NCBI RefSeq assembly: GCF_947494875.1 | Contig: NZ_CANLWM010000001.1 | Span: 248,001-312,000, forward strand | Direction of reading: 5' to 3' | Origin: an uncultured Williamsia sp. | Lineage (GTDB): Bacteria > Actinomycetota > Actinomycetes > Mycobacteriales > Mycobacteriaceae | DNA length: 64,000 bases | Part shown: piece after piece, positions 52,375 through 61,457 of the stretch | Numbering within the stretch: the stretch's first letter is position 1 | Layout: the number at the start of each line of letters is the position of its first letter | The notes under the pieces: model-generated | What the model saw: the letters and a program-made list of their open reading frames with translations, nothing else | What the model was told of the DNA's origin: nothing | Database searches by the model: none | Made by a program: the position numbers and the translations under genes

Positions 52375-53931
52375 TCAGACCGCGGCGACGGGAGCGTGAT
52401 CGCGGGACATCGTCGACGCGGTGAGTTCCCCGCCGGCACCGTCGAGGCGAAGGGTGAAAGTCGCGTCCGCATCGCCGGAGGCGACGGCGTCCGAGCGGCG
52501 GTGGCACCCGCGGCTCTCGGTCCTCAGGAGAGCAGCGGTGACGACGGCCCGCGCGACCAGGGCCATGTCCGCGGTGTCGGCGGATCCTCCGGAATCGATT
52601 GCGGCGAGAGCGTTCTCGAGTGCTACGGCGTCGCGGTCGATGCCGGCGCCCGCGGTCATCGCGGCGCGGATCACCGCCGCCGGGGTACCGGGACCGCGGT
52701 CGTGGCGGACCTGCGGGACAGCCGCCGGCGGCGTCACCGACAGGTCCTCCGATGCCGTCTCGACGGCGCGGACACCCATGACGACGGCCTCGGTGAGACT
52801 GTTGGACGCGAGCCGGTTCGCGCCGTGCAGACCGGTCCGCGCGACCTCGCCCGCGGCCAGGAGTCCGGGGACGTCGGTCCGTGCGCGCAGGTCCGTGAGC
52901 ACGCCACCGCAGTGGTAATGCGCTCCGGGCACGACGGGGATCAGGTCGCGGACCGGGTCGATGCCGGTGGCGCGCACCCCGGTGGTCACGGTGGGGAAGC
53001 GACGGGCGAGGTCGGGGACGTCGCGGGCATCGAGGAACACACACGGCGCACCCGTGGAGACCATCGCGTGATGGGCCGCGGACGCGACGACGTCGCGGGG
53101 CGCCAGATCGCCCAGGGGGTGCACGCCCGCGGTGATCGACGCACCGTCCGCGTGGACCAGTCGCGCGCCCTCCCCCCGCAACGCCTCGGTGATGAGCAGG
53201 CACCGACCGCCCGCGCCGGGCGTGAAGAGCATCGTGGGGTGGAACTGGACGAACTCGAGGTCGGCCACGGTCGCGCCCGCCCGCAGTGCGAGCGCGACGC
53301 CTGACCCGACGGACGACGGCGGGTTCGTCGTCGACGTCCACAGCGCCCCGAGTCCGCCCGTCGCGAGAACCACCGATCGCGCCGGGAGGAACTGCCCGTC
53401 CGCGTCGACCACCCCGACGGCCCTGCCGTCCACCATCGCGACGTCACGCACCACCGCCCGGCGGACCCGGATCCGGGGATCGTGACGAACGGCCGACCAC
53501 AGCGCGGCATGCAGATGGGCGCCGGTCGCGTCGCCACCGGCATGCACGATGCGTCGGACAGCGTGGCCGCCCTCGCGGGTGCGGGCGAGGTCACCCGACG
53601 GGTCGCGGTCGAAGGCGAGGCCGTGCCCGGCCACGAAGTCGACGGCGGCCGGACCGTCGGCGAGGATCGACCGGACCGCGGCGAGGTCGGCGTGCCCGGC
53701 TGCGGCGGTGAGTGTGTCCGCGACATGCGCGTCGAGGGAGTCACCCCGGCCCGGGGCGAACGCCGCCATCCCGCCCTGGGCATAGGCGGTCGAGGTGGCC
53801 GCGGGAACCGAGCCGTCCCGCGCATCCGCGGCGGCGACCACGGAGACGGACAACCCACGCTCGACGGCGTGCAGTGCGGCGGTGAGACCGGCGACGCCGG
53901 CACCCACCACGACGAGATCGTCGACGTCCAT
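52375..53931 (-). CDS. nadB: L-aspartate oxidase
   Basis: The 518-residue flavoprotein has the FAD fold VVVGAGVAGLTAALHA, TAYAQGGMAA, the active-site EFVQFHPTML and the NadB-type DLAPRDVVASA, YHCGGV and GLHGANRLASNSLTEA. It oxidises aspartate to iminoaspartate for quinolinate and NAD synthesis. NadA and NadC, usually adjacent, are not beside it here. It follows the reductase of the AurF operon by 67 bases on the same strand and may have its own promoter. Confidence 0.93.
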   Translation of the reverse strand: MDVDDLVVVGAGVAGLTAALHAVERGLSVSVVAAADARDGSVPAATSTAYAQGGMAAFAPGRGDSLDAHVADTLTAAAGHADLAAVRSILADGPAAVDFVAGHGLAFDRDPSGDLARTREGGHAVRRIVHAGGDATGAHLHAALWSAVRHDPRIRVRRAVVRDVAMVDGRAVGVVDADGQFLPARSVVLATGGLGALWTSTTNPPSSVGSGVALALRAGATVADLEFVQFHPTMLFTPGAGGRCLLITEALRGEGARLVHADGASITAGVHPLGDLAPRDVVASAAHHAMVSTGAPCVFLDARDVPDLARRFPTVTTGVRATGIDPVRDLIPVVPGAHYHCGGVLTDLRARTDVPGLLAAGEVARTGLHGANRLASNSLTEAVVMGVRAVETASEDLSVTPPAAVPQVRHDRGPGTPAAVIRAAMTAGAGIDRDAVALENALAAIDSGGSADTADMALVARAVVTAALLRTESRGCHRRSDAVASGDADATFTLRLDGAGGELTASTMSRDHAPVAAV

Positions 53932-53998
53932 CAGGCGCTCCGTTGGTCGGGGGTTTTCGACCGTGAGTCGATAACCACCTTCACCGTACTCCGCCGGG

Positions 53999-55045
53999 TC
54001 AGGTGTCGAACGTGACGGTGATCTCCTCCGAGCGCGGGACCGCCTGACACGCCAGCGTCAGCCCCAGGGCGATGTCCGAGTCGACGAGGGTGTCGTTCTT
54101 GCGCATCGTGACGTCGCCGCTGACCACGCGGCAGGCGCACGAGCTGCACTCACCCTCGCGGCACGAGAACGGGGCGTCGTGTCCGGCGGCAAGCAACACG
54201 TCGAGCAGGGTCGCCGACCGCGGCCACGCCAGGTCCACGGTGTCGCCGCGCAGGGTCACCGACACCTGAGCGTCGTCGTCGTTGTTGACGACGGTGACGT
54301 CAACGTCGGCGAAGGGGTCACCGGACAGCGAGCGGTACCGCTCTGTGTGGACGCGGTCCGCGGGGACACCGACGGCCTCGGCGGCCTTCTCGACGACCGC
54401 CATGAAGGGCCCCGGACCGCACACCCAGATGCGATGCCGGGGATGTGCGGCGAGCTCATCGACCAGGGCGTCCGGGGACGGGAGGCCCCGCTCCGACTCG
54501 TGCCAGTGCTCGACCGTGAACCGGTCGCCGAATTCGGCACGCAGCTCGGCGATCTCGTCGACGAAGATCACCGAGTCCGGGTCGCGGTTCGCGTAGAACA
54601 ACCGAACGTCGCGGACCCCGCCCATCAATGCCGACGTGGCGATCGACATCAGTGGGGTGATCCCGCTGCCCGCCCCGACGAGCAGGAAGTCCTCGTCGAA
54701 CGTGCGGGGGAAGAACGACCCCGACGGTGTGAGCACGGTCAGTCGGTCGCCGACCCGCACCTCGTCGCACAACCACGACGAGGCCCGACCTCCGGGCACC
54801 CGCTTGACGGTGAGGATCAGATCGTCGTCGAGGTGGGGTGAGCTCGACATCGAATAGCACCGCGCCACAGTTGATCCCGCGTCACCCCCGGGGACGCGCA
54901 CGGTGAGGAACTGGCCGGGGTGATAGCGGAAGCGATGGGCCACGGACTCGGGGACGTCCAGCACGAGCGACACCGAGTCGGCGGTCTCGCGGACGATCTC
55001 GACGATCTCGAGGTCGTGGGCGCGTCCGCGCGGTCCGTCGCTCAC
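53999..55045 (-). CDS. FAD/NAD(P)-[2Fe-2S] reductase, KshB/Rv3230c type
   Basis: The 348-residue protein has an FAD domain (ARCYSMSSSP), an NAD(P) domain (LLVGAGSGITPLMSI; WVCGPGPFM) and a C-terminal plant-type ferredoxin with CREGECSSC and a distal Cys (LACQAVP). It passes electrons from NAD(P)H to a terminal oxygenase. The intact AurF-like diiron protein in the same operon is the obvious partner. It overlaps the SDR gene by four bases. Confidence 0.93.
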   Translation of the reverse strand: MSDGPRGRAHDLEIVEIVRETADSVSLVLDVPESVAHRFRYHPGQFLTVRVPGGDAGSTVARCYSMSSSPHLDDDLILTVKRVPGGRASSWLCDEVRVGDRLTVLTPSGSFFPRTFDEDFLLVGAGSGITPLMSIATSALMGGVRDVRLFYANRDPDSVIFVDEIAELRAEFGDRFTVEHWHESERGLPSPDALVDELAAHPRHRIWVCGPGPFMAVVEKAAEAVGVPADRVHTERYRSLSGDPFADVDVTVVNNDDDAQVSVTLRGDTVDLAWPRSATLLDVLLAAGHDAPFSCREGECSSCACRVVSGDVTMRKNDTLVDSDIALGLTLACQAVPRSEEITVTFDT

Positions 55046-55875
55046 GAACCGATGCGCTGGCCGGCGGCCAACGGGCGAGCCATGACGTCCTGGTATCGAC
55101 CGCCGAGCAGCCGCGGCAGGCTGTCGAACAGTCGGGCGTCGGGTCCGATCAGCACCCGCGGCTTGTTCTTCTCGATGCCGCGGATGATCCGTTTGGCCGC
55201 GGTCTCCGGGCGGGTGAACGCGATCCGCTGGAAGTTCTCGTCCTTCACCTGCAGGTCCTGGGCGTATTCACCGCTCTGCCGTCCGTTGCGGACGATGTTG
55301 GTCTTGATCCCCCCGGGGTGCACGCACGTCACGCCGACAGGGTGCCCGCCGCTGATCATCTCCTGTCGCAGCGAGCCGGTGAACCCGCGGACCGCGAACT
55401 TGGCCGCGTTGTAGGCACTCTGGCCCGGGATCGACATGAGACCGAACACCGACGACACGTTGACGACGTGTCCGTCGCCCGACGCGATCAGGTCCGGCAG
55501 GAACGCCTTCGTGCCGTTCACGACACCACCGAAGTCGATGCCGACGATCCAGTCGAAGTCGTCCCACTGCATGTCGGCCACCGTCGCCGACAACGAGACG
55601 CCGGCGTTGTTGACGACGACGTTCACACCGCCGAAGTGGCCTCGCACCTCGTCGGCGTAATCGAGGAACCCCGACCGGTCGGCGACGTCGAGCCGATGCG
55701 GCACCGCCTCGACGCCGAGCTTCTCGGCCATCCGGACGGTCTCGGTGACCGCGTCGATGTCGATGTCGCTCAGCGCGAGTCTCGCGCCCCGGTCGGCCAG
55801 CCGCAGCGCGAGAGCACGGCCGATCCCGGACCCCGCGCCGGTGACGACGACGACCTTGTCGCGAAAGTCCTTCAC
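55042..55875 (-). CDS. Short-chain dehydrogenase/reductase
   Basis: The 277-residue enzyme has the classical SDR motifs: GAGSGIGRAL cofactor loop, NNAGV, the catalytic Ser (NVSSVFG) and YNAAK. An Asp at the end of the second strand (LSDIDID) suggests NAD(H). It probably oxidises an alcohol made by the diiron oxygenase or reduces its product. Overlaps of four bases on both sides. Confidence 0.92.
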   Translation of the reverse strand: MKDFRDKVVVVTGAGSGIGRALALRLADRGARLALSDIDIDAVTETVRMAEKLGVEAVPHRLDVADRSGFLDYADEVRGHFGGVNVVVNNAGVSLSATVADMQWDDFDWIVGIDFGGVVNGTKAFLPDLIASGDGHVVNVSSVFGLMSIPGQSAYNAAKFAVRGFTGSLRQEMISGGHPVGVTCVHPGGIKTNIVRNGRQSGEYAQDLQVKDENFQRIAFTRPETAAKRIIRGIEKNKPRVLIGPDARLFDSLPRLLGGRYQDVMARPLAAGQRIGS

Positions 55876-56870
55876 TGGCCACGCTCCTCGTCACGGATCG
55901 CCTGCAGGACGTCGTCCGGCAGGGCCCGCGACGCGCGGTACAGCGCTGTGGTCACACGGCCTTTGATCAGGCCGGCCTCGTGGAAGTACCGCAGCATCGG
56001 ACCGCACATGAAGGACGCGTTCTCGCGGTAGCGCGGCGACCGCTGCGCGGCCCACCATCCGCGCAGCTGGCCGATGCCGACGGACTTGTACGCCTGTGAG
56101 TCGACGAGCGTGGGCATCACGAACAGCGTCAGCGCCGCGCACAGCAGGCGGTTGATCGCGAGTGAGACAGGCCCCGACCGGTCGATCGCGTCGGCGAGTT
56201 CGTTGCGCGCGAACGTGATGTGCCGGGCCTCCTCCAGCACGTGGATCTTCATGAGCTGGCGGACGTGGGGCTGGATGGTCTCGTCGGCCATCGACTCGCG
56301 CTGCACACGGTCGAGGACCTCCTCCACCAGCAGCGTGCCCGCGTAGACCACGGGGCCGTGCGGGATGAACCCGATGAGCCGCAACGGCATCGACAGCGCC
56401 TTGGGGCGGCGGTAGGGCTCCATCCCGGTCTTGTTGATCAGCCGACCGAACATCGTGGAGTGCCGGGTCTCCTCGGCGATCTCGCTGAGCGAGTACAGCG
56501 TGCTCGCGTCGGCGAAGTCCTTGCCGTGGAAGATGCCGCGCAGCAGGTTCGTGCACAGGCCGATCTCGGCGTTGATGCCGTAGGTGAGGATCGCGACGGC
56601 CTCCGCGCGACTCAGGCGCAGCTTCTGGTCGTCGGTCAGCGCCGCGTAAATCTCGGTGCCGAACAGTGTCCCGCGCATTTCCGTCGCCCACGGCTTGTCG
56701 GGTGCGATCGGTGCGTCCCAGTCGATGTCGAGGTCGCCGTCGTAGGCGCGGTCCGCGGTGGACCGCAGCAGACGCTCGGCGAGCGCCACCCGTTCGGCCT
56801 CCACGTCACGGGTCGTCTCGACGGTCGTGTCCCGGGTCAGGGTCTCGGGCGCGATGCTCTCGATGGTCAC
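55872..56870 (-). CDS. AurF-like diiron oxygenase, intact
   Basis: The 332-residue protein has the AurF-type (PF11583) ligand set: E102 (NAEIG), E134 and H137 (EETRH), E183/E184 (LVEEVLD), and H210, E214 and H217 (IHVLEEARH). Spacing matches AurF (E-x2-H and H-x3-E-x2-H). AurF itself is an N-oxygenase of p-aminobenzoate; relatives in mycolate bacteria are largely uncharacterised and may hydroxylate lipids. It shares ATGA overlaps with the pseudoenzyme gene upstream and the SDR downstream. Confidence 0.87.
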   Translation of the reverse strand: MTIESIAPETLTRDTTVETTRDVEAERVALAERLLRSTADRAYDGDLDIDWDAPIAPDKPWATEMRGTLFGTEIYAALTDDQKLRLSRAEAVAILTYGINAEIGLCTNLLRGIFHGKDFADASTLYSLSEIAEETRHSTMFGRLINKTGMEPYRRPKALSMPLRLIGFIPHGPVVYAGTLLVEEVLDRVQRESMADETIQPHVRQLMKIHVLEEARHITFARNELADAIDRSGPVSLAINRLLCAALTLFVMPTLVDSQAYKSVGIGQLRGWWAAQRSPRYRENASFMCGPMLRYFHEAGLIKGRVTTALYRASRALPDDVLQAIRDEERGQ

Positions 56871-57874
56871 TGTTCCCCCTCAGCTGGAGTGTCGAGTCGT
56901 GCCCCGGTGCGCCGGACCAGCATCCGGCTCACCGGGTCGGTGAACATCCCCGCGGCGCGTGCGGCCTCGAGGAACTCGCCGTACAGGATGTGGGCCCGTC
57001 GGGCGCGCATCGGTGCGCGTCGGCGGGCGAGTCGGGTGCGCCACCGGGGAACACCTACGACCTCGGCGGCGTCGGACCGGTCGAGCGCGCGGGTCACGGC
57101 GCGCATCACGACAGCGGAGGCGACGGAGTACCACGCCAGCAGGAAGCGACTGCGGCCGGGAACCGACGACGCGAAGTCGAGGTGCGCGAACTCGCGCAAC
57201 CGTCGCGTGGCCCGGAGGTGGACGTCGGCGACCTGACGGGCGTGGGGCTGGACCCCCGGGTCCTCGGCCAGCGCGGACGCCAGGCCGTGCACGAACGACT
57301 CGGCGAGGAGATAGAGCGCCGCCGTGGTGCCGCCGGCGGGCGTGAGCAACGTGTACCGCTCGAAGCGACGAGCCAGCGTGGCGTGGCCGTTCGGCGGGAG
57401 ACCGGTGACGGTGACGAGCCGACCCAGCATCGCGGTGCTGGTGGTCCGGATGTTGATGGTGGCGAACCCCCACCGGGCGGTGTCGTCGCACAGCGTCTGG
57501 TCCTCGCCGATGCGCCGGAACTCCAGCATCGACTGCGCCGTGGTCGCGAACGCGGCGAGGGTGAGGAGGTCGACGAGCTCGTGCTGTCCGAGGTCCAGGC
57601 GCGCCGCAGGCGACAGCCGTCGCCACGGGCGGGTGCCCGCTGTCCCGACGAGGCTGTCGGGCAGCCATGCCGCGTCCGGCCACGGCGGTGCCGACCAGTC
57701 GATGTCGATGTCCGGGTCGAACCGGTCCTCGACGGTGTCGATAAGGAACCGCTGCGCAGCAGCGTCCCGCTCGGCGACCGATCTGCGTCGGGTCGGACGA
57801 CGCGGCGCGCGCATCGACTCGGCCCCGACCATGGTGTTGGCCGTGGCGTCCCCCGGCTCTGCGAGCCCTGACAT
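56867..57874 (-). CDS. AurF-like paralogue lacking the diiron ligands (pseudoenzyme)
   Basis: The 335-residue protein aligns to the adjacent AurF-like enzyme with a constant offset of nine residues through the core (QPHARQ against QPHVRQ; MLGRL against MFGRL). The metal ligands are replaced: E102 by T111, E134 by R143, H137 by S146, E214 by T223 and H217 by L226; only H219 and E192 remain. It cannot hold a normal diiron site but should keep the fold, suggesting a regulatory or heterodimer subunit. First gene of the four-gene operon; GGGAGGG precedes the ATG. Confidence 0.8.
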   Translation of the reverse strand: MSGLAEPGDATANTMVGAESMRAPRRPTRRRSVAERDAAAQRFLIDTVEDRFDPDIDIDWSAPPWPDAAWLPDSLVGTAGTRPWRRLSPAARLDLGQHELVDLLTLAAFATTAQSMLEFRRIGEDQTLCDDTARWGFATINIRTTSTAMLGRLVTVTGLPPNGHATLARRFERYTLLTPAGGTTAALYLLAESFVHGLASALAEDPGVQPHARQVADVHLRATRRLREFAHLDFASSVPGRSRFLLAWYSVASAVVMRAVTRALDRSDAAEVVGVPRWRTRLARRRAPMRARRAHILYGEFLEAARAAGMFTDPVSRMLVRRTGARLDTPAEGEQ

Positions 57875-58037
57875 CTACCACCCTCCCGGCCGCATTTCTT
57901 GTGGCGAGGTCACGAAGTCAACCAAACGACCGATGCCGCCGTTCACCGTCTGATGGACTTTGGTGTCGCGTCACAACGATCCCGGGGCAGGGTGATCGGA
58001 CGACGGCGCCGGGGAGCCACATGGGGGAGGAACACGC

Positions 58038-58391
58038 ATGGACACGTTTCTGGACATCCGCGACACGGGCCGCGCGACGCCGCGGTCACCGCACGACGAC
58101 TCCGACTACATCGGCAACGCGTCGATCATCGTCAAGGGCATCGAGGTCCCGGTGAACCTGGAACTCAAGGGCTATCGCGAGCCGATCGACGGCGTGTACC
58201 GCTGGATCGGACGGGTCGCCGCCAACGACCGGCTGTCGGCGATCGTGGGAGAGGTCAAGAGGATTCGCGTCATCGTCTCCACGCCGCACAGCGCGCGCGA
58301 GGCCTACCTCGGCGATCCCGACTTCTGGGGACGGTTCCGGATCAACGGCAAGTCGACCCCGCCCTTCGCGGTCGAGACCGCCGTCGACTGA
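58038..58391 (+). CDS. DUF4873 protein
   Basis: The 117-residue protein matches DUF4873 with YIGNASIIVKGIEVPVNLEL and YRWIGRV, a small beta-rich module. The same module is found fused to flavin monooxygenases in mycolate bacteria. It is divergent from the AurF operon. GGGGAGGAA lies before the ATG. The function is unknown. Confidence 0.82.
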   Translation: MDTFLDIRDTGRATPRSPHDDSDYIGNASIIVKGIEVPVNLELKGYREPIDGVYRWIGRVAANDRLSAIVGEVKRIRVIVSTPHSAREAYLGDPDFWGRFRINGKSTPPFAVETAVD

Positions 58392-58463
58392 CCTCGCGCC
58401 GCCGTCGCCTGCCCTCAGGCGATGCGGGCGAAACGGGCGCACCCGGGCGGGAACCCGAACCGG

Positions 58464-58469
58464 TAGCGT
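58464..58469 (+). promoter_or_regulatory. -10 hexamer of a leaderless transcript (PhoD-like gene)
   Basis: TAGCGT is followed by six bases and the ATG at 58476. Confidence 0.5.
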
Positions 58470-58475
58470 CGGCCC

Positions 58476-60167
58476 ATGGCACCCACGCTGGTCCTCGGAC
58501 CCATCCTGCGTTTCGTCGACGACAGCCGGGCGACCGTGTGGGTGGAGACCGATCACCCGTGCACGGTCACCGTCGAGACCGCAGTCGGGGTGTCGGCGAC
58601 CGAGGAGACCTGGGGCGTGGGCGGCCACCAGTTCGCGCTGGTGATCCTGCGCGGCCTGCCGGCCGACACGTTGGTGGACTACACGGTGCGGCTCGGCGAG
58701 TCCGGCGAACCGGGCGAGCACGTGTGGCCGCCCGCCGGCGTCGCCTGTCACCTGCGCACCAGCGGGCCCGACCGCCACCCGTCCATCGCGTTCGGGTCGT
58801 GTCGTCGCGGGGAGAACCACGACGCGGAGTCGCTGGAACGCATCGGCGCCGACGCGCTCACCGGCCTCGCGGGGCGGGTGCGCACCGAGGCCGTCGACCG
58901 CCACCCGGATCTGCTCCTGTTCCTGGGCGACCAGGTCTACGCCGACGACCCGTCGCGCGAGGTCCTGACCCGGTTGCGGCGTCACCGCGCCGCCCACTCC
59001 CCCGATCCCGACCTCACCCCGGAGGTCCGCGAGGAGATCTGCGACCTCGAGGAGTACACGTGGCTCTACCACGAGTCGTGGGGGTCGCCGGCGGTGCGCG
59101 GACTGATGGCGTGCGTGCCGAGCTGCATGATCCTCGACGACCACGACCTCCGCGACGACTGGAACTCGTCGTGGTCGTGGCGGCAGGAGACGTCGGCGAA
59201 GCCGTGGTGGCGTCGCCGGGTGATCGGGGCCTTCACCTCGTACTGGATCTATCAGCACCTGGGCAACCTCGACCCGGACGCACTCGACCGGGATCAGCAG
59301 TACGCACGCGTGCGCTTCGCCCTCGACGACGCCGAACGGGAGCAGATCCTGGCCGACTTCTCGCTCCGGGCGGACGCCGAACCCGCCTCGGCCCGATGGA
59401 GTTACACGCGCGATCTCGGGCCCGTACGGCTGATCATGATCGACTCCCGGTGCTCTCGTGAACTGAGCCCGGAGCGGCGCGGCATCGTCGACGACGCCGA
59501 GTGGAAGTGGGTGGTGGAGGCGGCGACCGAGCGACCGGCCCGACACGTCGTGTTCGGGACGTCGCTGCCCTTCCTCATGCTGCCCGCGCTGCACCACCTC
59601 GAGCAGTGGGACGAGGCCGTGGCCCAGGGTGCGTGGGGACGCACGGGTGCGCGGCTCGGCGAGAAAGCACGTCTCGCACTCGATCTCGAGCACTGGGCCG
59701 CCTTCGACTCGTCCTTCCGCGATATGGCCCGGCTCGCGGAGGAGTTGTCGGACGGACCCGACGCGCCCGCGTCGGTGGTGTGGGTGTCCGGCGACGTCCA
59801 CTGCTCCTACATCGCCGATGCCCACCTCGTCGACCGTCGACCCGGGCGGGGGACGTCGCTCATCCAGCTCACCATGTCACCGTTCCGCAACCCGCTGGAA
59901 CGTCCGGTTCGGGTCGTGAACCGCCTCGCGCGCCGGAAACCGTTGGTGCGGTTGATGCGTCGTCTCGCCCGATCCGCGGGTGTCGCGGACCTGCCGCTCA
60001 CCTGGGACACCTCCGCCGGCCCGTGGTTCGACAACGGGGTGATGACCCTCTCGGCGGACGGCGACGACCTCTCGGTCCGCGTCGAGCACGCGTTCACCGC
60101 GCCGGACGGTTCGCAGCGACTCTCCTCGACGCACGACGCCCAACTCGCGGGGCGCCGCGGCCGGTGA
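58476..60167 (+). CDS. PhoD-like phosphatase/phosphodiesterase
   Basis: The 563-residue protein has an N-terminal beta domain (about 1-95) and a PhoD-type metallophosphatase with FGSCRRG, LFLGDQVYADD, MILDDHDLRDDW, IDSRCS and WVSGDVHCSY. No signal peptide is seen, unlike secreted PhoD enzymes, so it probably acts in the cytoplasm. The substrate is unknown. It ends two bases before the convergent AurF-like gene. Confidence 0.87.
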   Translation: MAPTLVLGPILRFVDDSRATVWVETDHPCTVTVETAVGVSATEETWGVGGHQFALVILRGLPADTLVDYTVRLGESGEPGEHVWPPAGVACHLRTSGPDRHPSIAFGSCRRGENHDAESLERIGADALTGLAGRVRTEAVDRHPDLLLFLGDQVYADDPSREVLTRLRRHRAAHSPDPDLTPEVREEICDLEEYTWLYHESWGSPAVRGLMACVPSCMILDDHDLRDDWNSSWSWRQETSAKPWWRRRVIGAFTSYWIYQHLGNLDPDALDRDQQYARVRFALDDAEREQILADFSLRADAEPASARWSYTRDLGPVRLIMIDSRCSRELSPERRGIVDDAEWKWVVEAATERPARHVVFGTSLPFLMLPALHHLEQWDEAVAQGAWGRTGARLGEKARLALDLEHWAAFDSSFRDMARLAEELSDGPDAPASVVWVSGDVHCSYIADAHLVDRRPGRGTSLIQLTMSPFRNPLERPVRVVNRLARRKPLVRLMRRLARSAGVADLPLTWDTSAGPWFDNGVMTLSADGDDLSVRVEHAFTAPDGSQRLSSTHDAQLAGRRGR

Positions 60168-60169
60168 GA

Positions 60170-61090
60170 TCAGATCTGCGCGCGGAGCTCGGGCGGCAGT
60201 GTGCGCGAGAGCTTGTACAGGCGCGTGGTGAGGCGTCCGCGGATCAGCCCGACGTCGTGGAAGTACGTCAACATCGGACCGCAGGCGAACGTCGCGTTCT
60301 CGCGGTAGCGGCGCGAGAACTGGGCCACGATCCATCCCCACGTCGGTGAGATGCCCACCGACTGGTACGCGCGGGGGTCGATGAGTGTCGGCATGACGGC
60401 GACCACGATCACCGCCACCAGGACACGGTTCACCGCGAGGGACAGTGATCCGCACCGTGCGACGGCGCGCGCCAACTCGGTACGGGCGTAGGTGATGTGC
60501 CGCGCCTCCTCCAGGATGTGGATGCGCATCATCTGGCGGACGTGGGGCTGCACGTTCTCGTCCGCGCACGCCTCCCGCTGCACCCGGTCGAGGATCTCCT
60601 CCACGATGAGGGTGATCGCGTAGATCAGGGGTCCGTGTGGCACGAAACCCATCAGCCGCAGCAGCATGTTGACGGGGCCGGCCGCGGACCAGGCGGGCAT
60701 CTCGGCCTTGTTGATCAGACGGCCGAACATCGTGGAGTGCCGCGCCTCCTCGCCGACCTCGCTCATCGAGTAGAGCATCTCCGGTGCCGTCCAGTCCGGC
60801 ACCGCGTACATCGTCCGGAGGAGGTTCATGCACAACTGCTGCTCGGCGACGATGCCGTAGCTCAGCACGGCCACCGCCTCGGCACGACCCAGCGTCAGCT
60901 GCTCCTCACGGGACAGCCGCTCCCACAGCCGGGTTCCGTAGAGCGTGCCGCGCCGCTCGGTCAGCCACGCCTTGTCCGGGTCGACCGGGGCGTCCCAGTC
61001 GATGTCGATGTCGCCGTCGAGCAGGGTGTCCGCGGTGGACCGCAGCAGCCGCTCCGCCGTGGCCGTGACGTCGATGGTCATCGTGTCCAT
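60170..61090 (-). CDS. AurF-like diiron oxygenase, second intact copy
   Basis: The 306-residue protein is close to the enzyme at 55872-56870 (shared STMFGRLINK, QPHVRQ and RYRENA) and keeps the ligands: E83 (VAEQQ), E115 and H118 (EEARH), LIVEEILD and IHILEEARH. It stands alone, opposite the PhoD-like gene, and would have to borrow a reductase, probably the one at 53999-55045. GAGAGGGG precedes the ATG. A dyad lies just upstream. Confidence 0.87.
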   Translation of the reverse strand: MDTMTIDVTATAERLLRSTADTLLDGDIDIDWDAPVDPDKAWLTERRGTLYGTRLWERLSREEQLTLGRAEAVAVLSYGIVAEQQLCMNLLRTMYAVPDWTAPEMLYSMSEVGEEARHSTMFGRLINKAEMPAWSAAGPVNMLLRLMGFVPHGPLIYAITLIVEEILDRVQREACADENVQPHVRQMMRIHILEEARHITYARTELARAVARCGSLSLAVNRVLVAVIVVAVMPTLIDPRAYQSVGISPTWGWIVAQFSRRYRENATFACGPMLTYFHDVGLIRGRLTTRLYKLSRTLPPELRAQI

Positions 61091-61094
61091 CCCC

Positions 61095-61112
61095 TCTCAA
61101 CAGTTGCTGAGA
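61095..61112. promoter_or_regulatory. 18-bp dyad upstream of the second AurF-like gene
   Basis: TCTCAACAGTTGCTGAGA pairs at seven of nine positions (TCTCA-nCA-nnTG-nTGAGA pattern). It starts five bases before the ATG and could be a repressor site. Confidence 0.45.
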
Positions 61113-61227
61113 CAGCTTTCGACACCCCCACCGCAATGTCAAGGACGACGCGTTACCCGGCCGTGATCCGGGGACACGAGTCAGACGCAATGACAGCGAG
61201 CTGGTGTGCACCGACCGCACCGGTCAA

Positions 61228-61233
61228 TACCGT
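61228..61233 (+). promoter_or_regulatory. -10 hexamer of a leaderless transcript (61241)
   Basis: TACCGT is followed by seven bases and the ATG at 61241. Confidence 0.4.
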
Positions 61234-61240
61234 CGAATCC

Positions 61241-61453
61241 ATGGCTGACTATCGCGTTCTCGATCCCACCGGCGACGTCGTCTCCGAGGAGGCGTTCGAC
61301 AACTCCACCGACGCATACGAGTGGTTCATCAACTCCAAGGCGGACAACACCGAGCTGGGGTGGCGCCTCGAGGTGAACCACGACGGCGACTGGGCGTTCG
61401 TCGACGACACCGAGGGCAACGCGGTGGGCGAAGACGGCGCTGCGAGCGTCTGA
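61241..61453 (+). CDS. Small acidic hypothetical protein
   Basis: The 70-residue protein is acidic, with aromatic residues (MADYRVLDPTGDVV; AYEWFINSK; WRLEVNHDGDWAFVDDTEG) that suggest a small beta fold. I recognise no family. It precedes the aldehyde dehydrogenase by four bases and is probably co-transcribed with it. Confidence 0.7.
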   Translation: MADYRVLDPTGDVVSEEAFDNSTDAYEWFINSKADNTELGWRLEVNHDGDWAFVDDTEGNAVGEDGAASV

Positions 61454-61457
61454 TCCC

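Noticed and set aside
56867-57874. Pseudogene interpretation of the AurF paralogue
   Set aside because: The frame is intact over 335 codons, is translationally coupled to the active copy and keeps the structural motifs, so a functional non-catalytic protein is more likely.
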